From assembly GCF_900156495.1 (NCBI RefSeq), contig NZ_FTNT01000001.1:558001-622000 (forward strand): a stretch of DNA of 64,000 nucleotides. The letters run 5' to 3'. Numbering within the stretch: position 1 is the stretch's first letter; each line of letters begins with the position of its first letter. The stretch is from Williamsia sterculiae. GTDB lineage: Bacteria; Actinomycetota; Actinomycetes; Mycobacteriales; Mycobacteriaceae. The notes below the pieces were generated by a model that was given only the letters and a program-made list of their open reading frames with translations, did no database searches and was not told the DNA's origin. Below are positions 63,548-64,000 of this stretch, piece by piece. A program made the translations under genes and the position numbers.

Positions 63548-64000
63548 ATGACAATCGCCAAGAGCAGATCAGACGCCCTCGCCGCACGCACCCGCAAGGT
63601 CGCGCAGGTACCGCTGAACACACTCGACGGTGCCGGGGAACAGTTGTCGTTCTACGGTCGCGCCATCGGCTGGGGACCGCGAACGATCAAGCAGTACCCC
63701 AAAGAGGTGTTCCGACTGTTGGCCGAGGTGGCCTTCGGATCCGGTGGCCTCGCCGTGATCGGCGGCACCGTGGGCGTGATGGTGCTGCTGTCGGGTTTCA
63801 CCGGTGTGGTGGTGGGCCTACAGGGGTACTCGGCGCTGGAACAGATCGGTTCGCAGGCCATCACCGGCTTCCTGTCGGCCTACATCAACACTCGTGAGGT
63901 CGCCCCGATCGTGGCCGGTCTGGCGCTGTCGGCCACCGTCGGTTGTGGTTTCACCGCACAGCTCGGCGCCATGCGCATCTCGGAGGAGATCGACGCGCTC
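63548..64000 (+). CDS. YrbE-type Mce permease, second subunit (3' partial)
   Basis: The frame starts at ATG 63548, preceded by AGGAGG at 63532-63537, and runs off the window after 151 codons. Its N-terminus reads MTIAKSRSDALAARTRKVAQ, and the visible part contains EVAPIVAGLALSATVGCGFT and EEIDAL at the edge, as in the second YrbE of Mce operons. Mce genes should follow beyond the window. Confidence 0.9.
   Translation, partial: MTIAKSRSDALAARTRKVAQVPLNTLDGAGEQLSFYGRAIGWGPRTIKQYPKEVFRLLAEVAFGSGGLAVIGGTVGVMVLLSGFTGVVVGLQGYSALEQIGSQAITGFLSAYINTREVAPIVAGLALSATVGCGFTAQLGAMRISEEIDAL

Overview
The window is high-GC actinobacterial DNA, most probably from a mycolic-acid-containing member of the Mycobacteriales, with Gordonia or a close relative my best guess. 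This rests on gene content: a hydroxyacyl-ACP dehydratase of the mycolate-elongation type, an Mkl/MceG ATPase followed by two YrbE permeases of an Mce system, menaquinone modification by a MenJ-type reductase, and gene order close to two Mycobacterium tuberculosis blocks (menD-Rv0556-mgtA-menG-menJ-grcC1-htpX-yajQ and rpmG-had-secE-nusG-rplK-rplA ... rplJ-rplL-mkl). The genus is inferred, not proven.

Left part (1-17.4 kb). A truncated flavin monooxygenase converges on a four-gene peptide/nickel-type ABC importer. An accessory stretch follows: a DUF2255 protein, a secreted SpaA/Cna-B-like protein overlapping a sortase-like lipoprotein gene, a DUF3761 secreted protein, and a DUF4236-TerD fusion gene with an apparent one-base frameshift near its start. 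Next come NDH-2 and two envelope-polysaccharide genes, a priming glycosylphosphotransferase and UDP-glucose dehydrogenase.

Middle part (17.8-32.7 kb). This is a run of small regulator-plus-enzyme units: a MocR/PdxR regulator, a saccharopine-dehydrogenase-like protein, an AbrB-type transporter facing a MarR regulator, an RpiR regulator with an amidohydrolase and a small ABM-like protein, and a TetR regulator with matching palindromes in front of a DJ-1/PfpI protein and an acetoacetate-decarboxylase-like protein. An SDR, a second saccharopine-dehydrogenase-like enzyme, an HSL-type esterase and a second WHG-type TetR complete it.

Menaquinone block (32.8-50 kb). menD, menG, menJ and a polyprenyl diphosphate synthase are interleaved with a secreted lipase, a GH65 phosphorylase plus beta-phosphoglucomutase pair, a DUF3592 protein, mannosyltransferase mgtA, a GlxA regulator, an MBL hydrolase, an MFS exporter, htpX, yajQ and an F420-type oxidoreductase. 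A strict 21-bp inverted tandem array lies between mgtA and the GlxA gene.

Translation/cell-envelope block (50-64 kb). tRNA-Tyr, tRNA-Thr, tRNA-Met, rpmG, a fused hadAB, tRNA-Trp, secE, nusG, rplK and rplA are followed by an alpha/beta hydrolase, a DUF2786/metallohydrolase pair, a CocE-type hydrolase, rplJ-rplL with a long leader, and the start of an Mce locus (mkl, yrbEA, partial yrbEB). No insertion sequence, prophage, rRNA gene or CRISPR array was seen.
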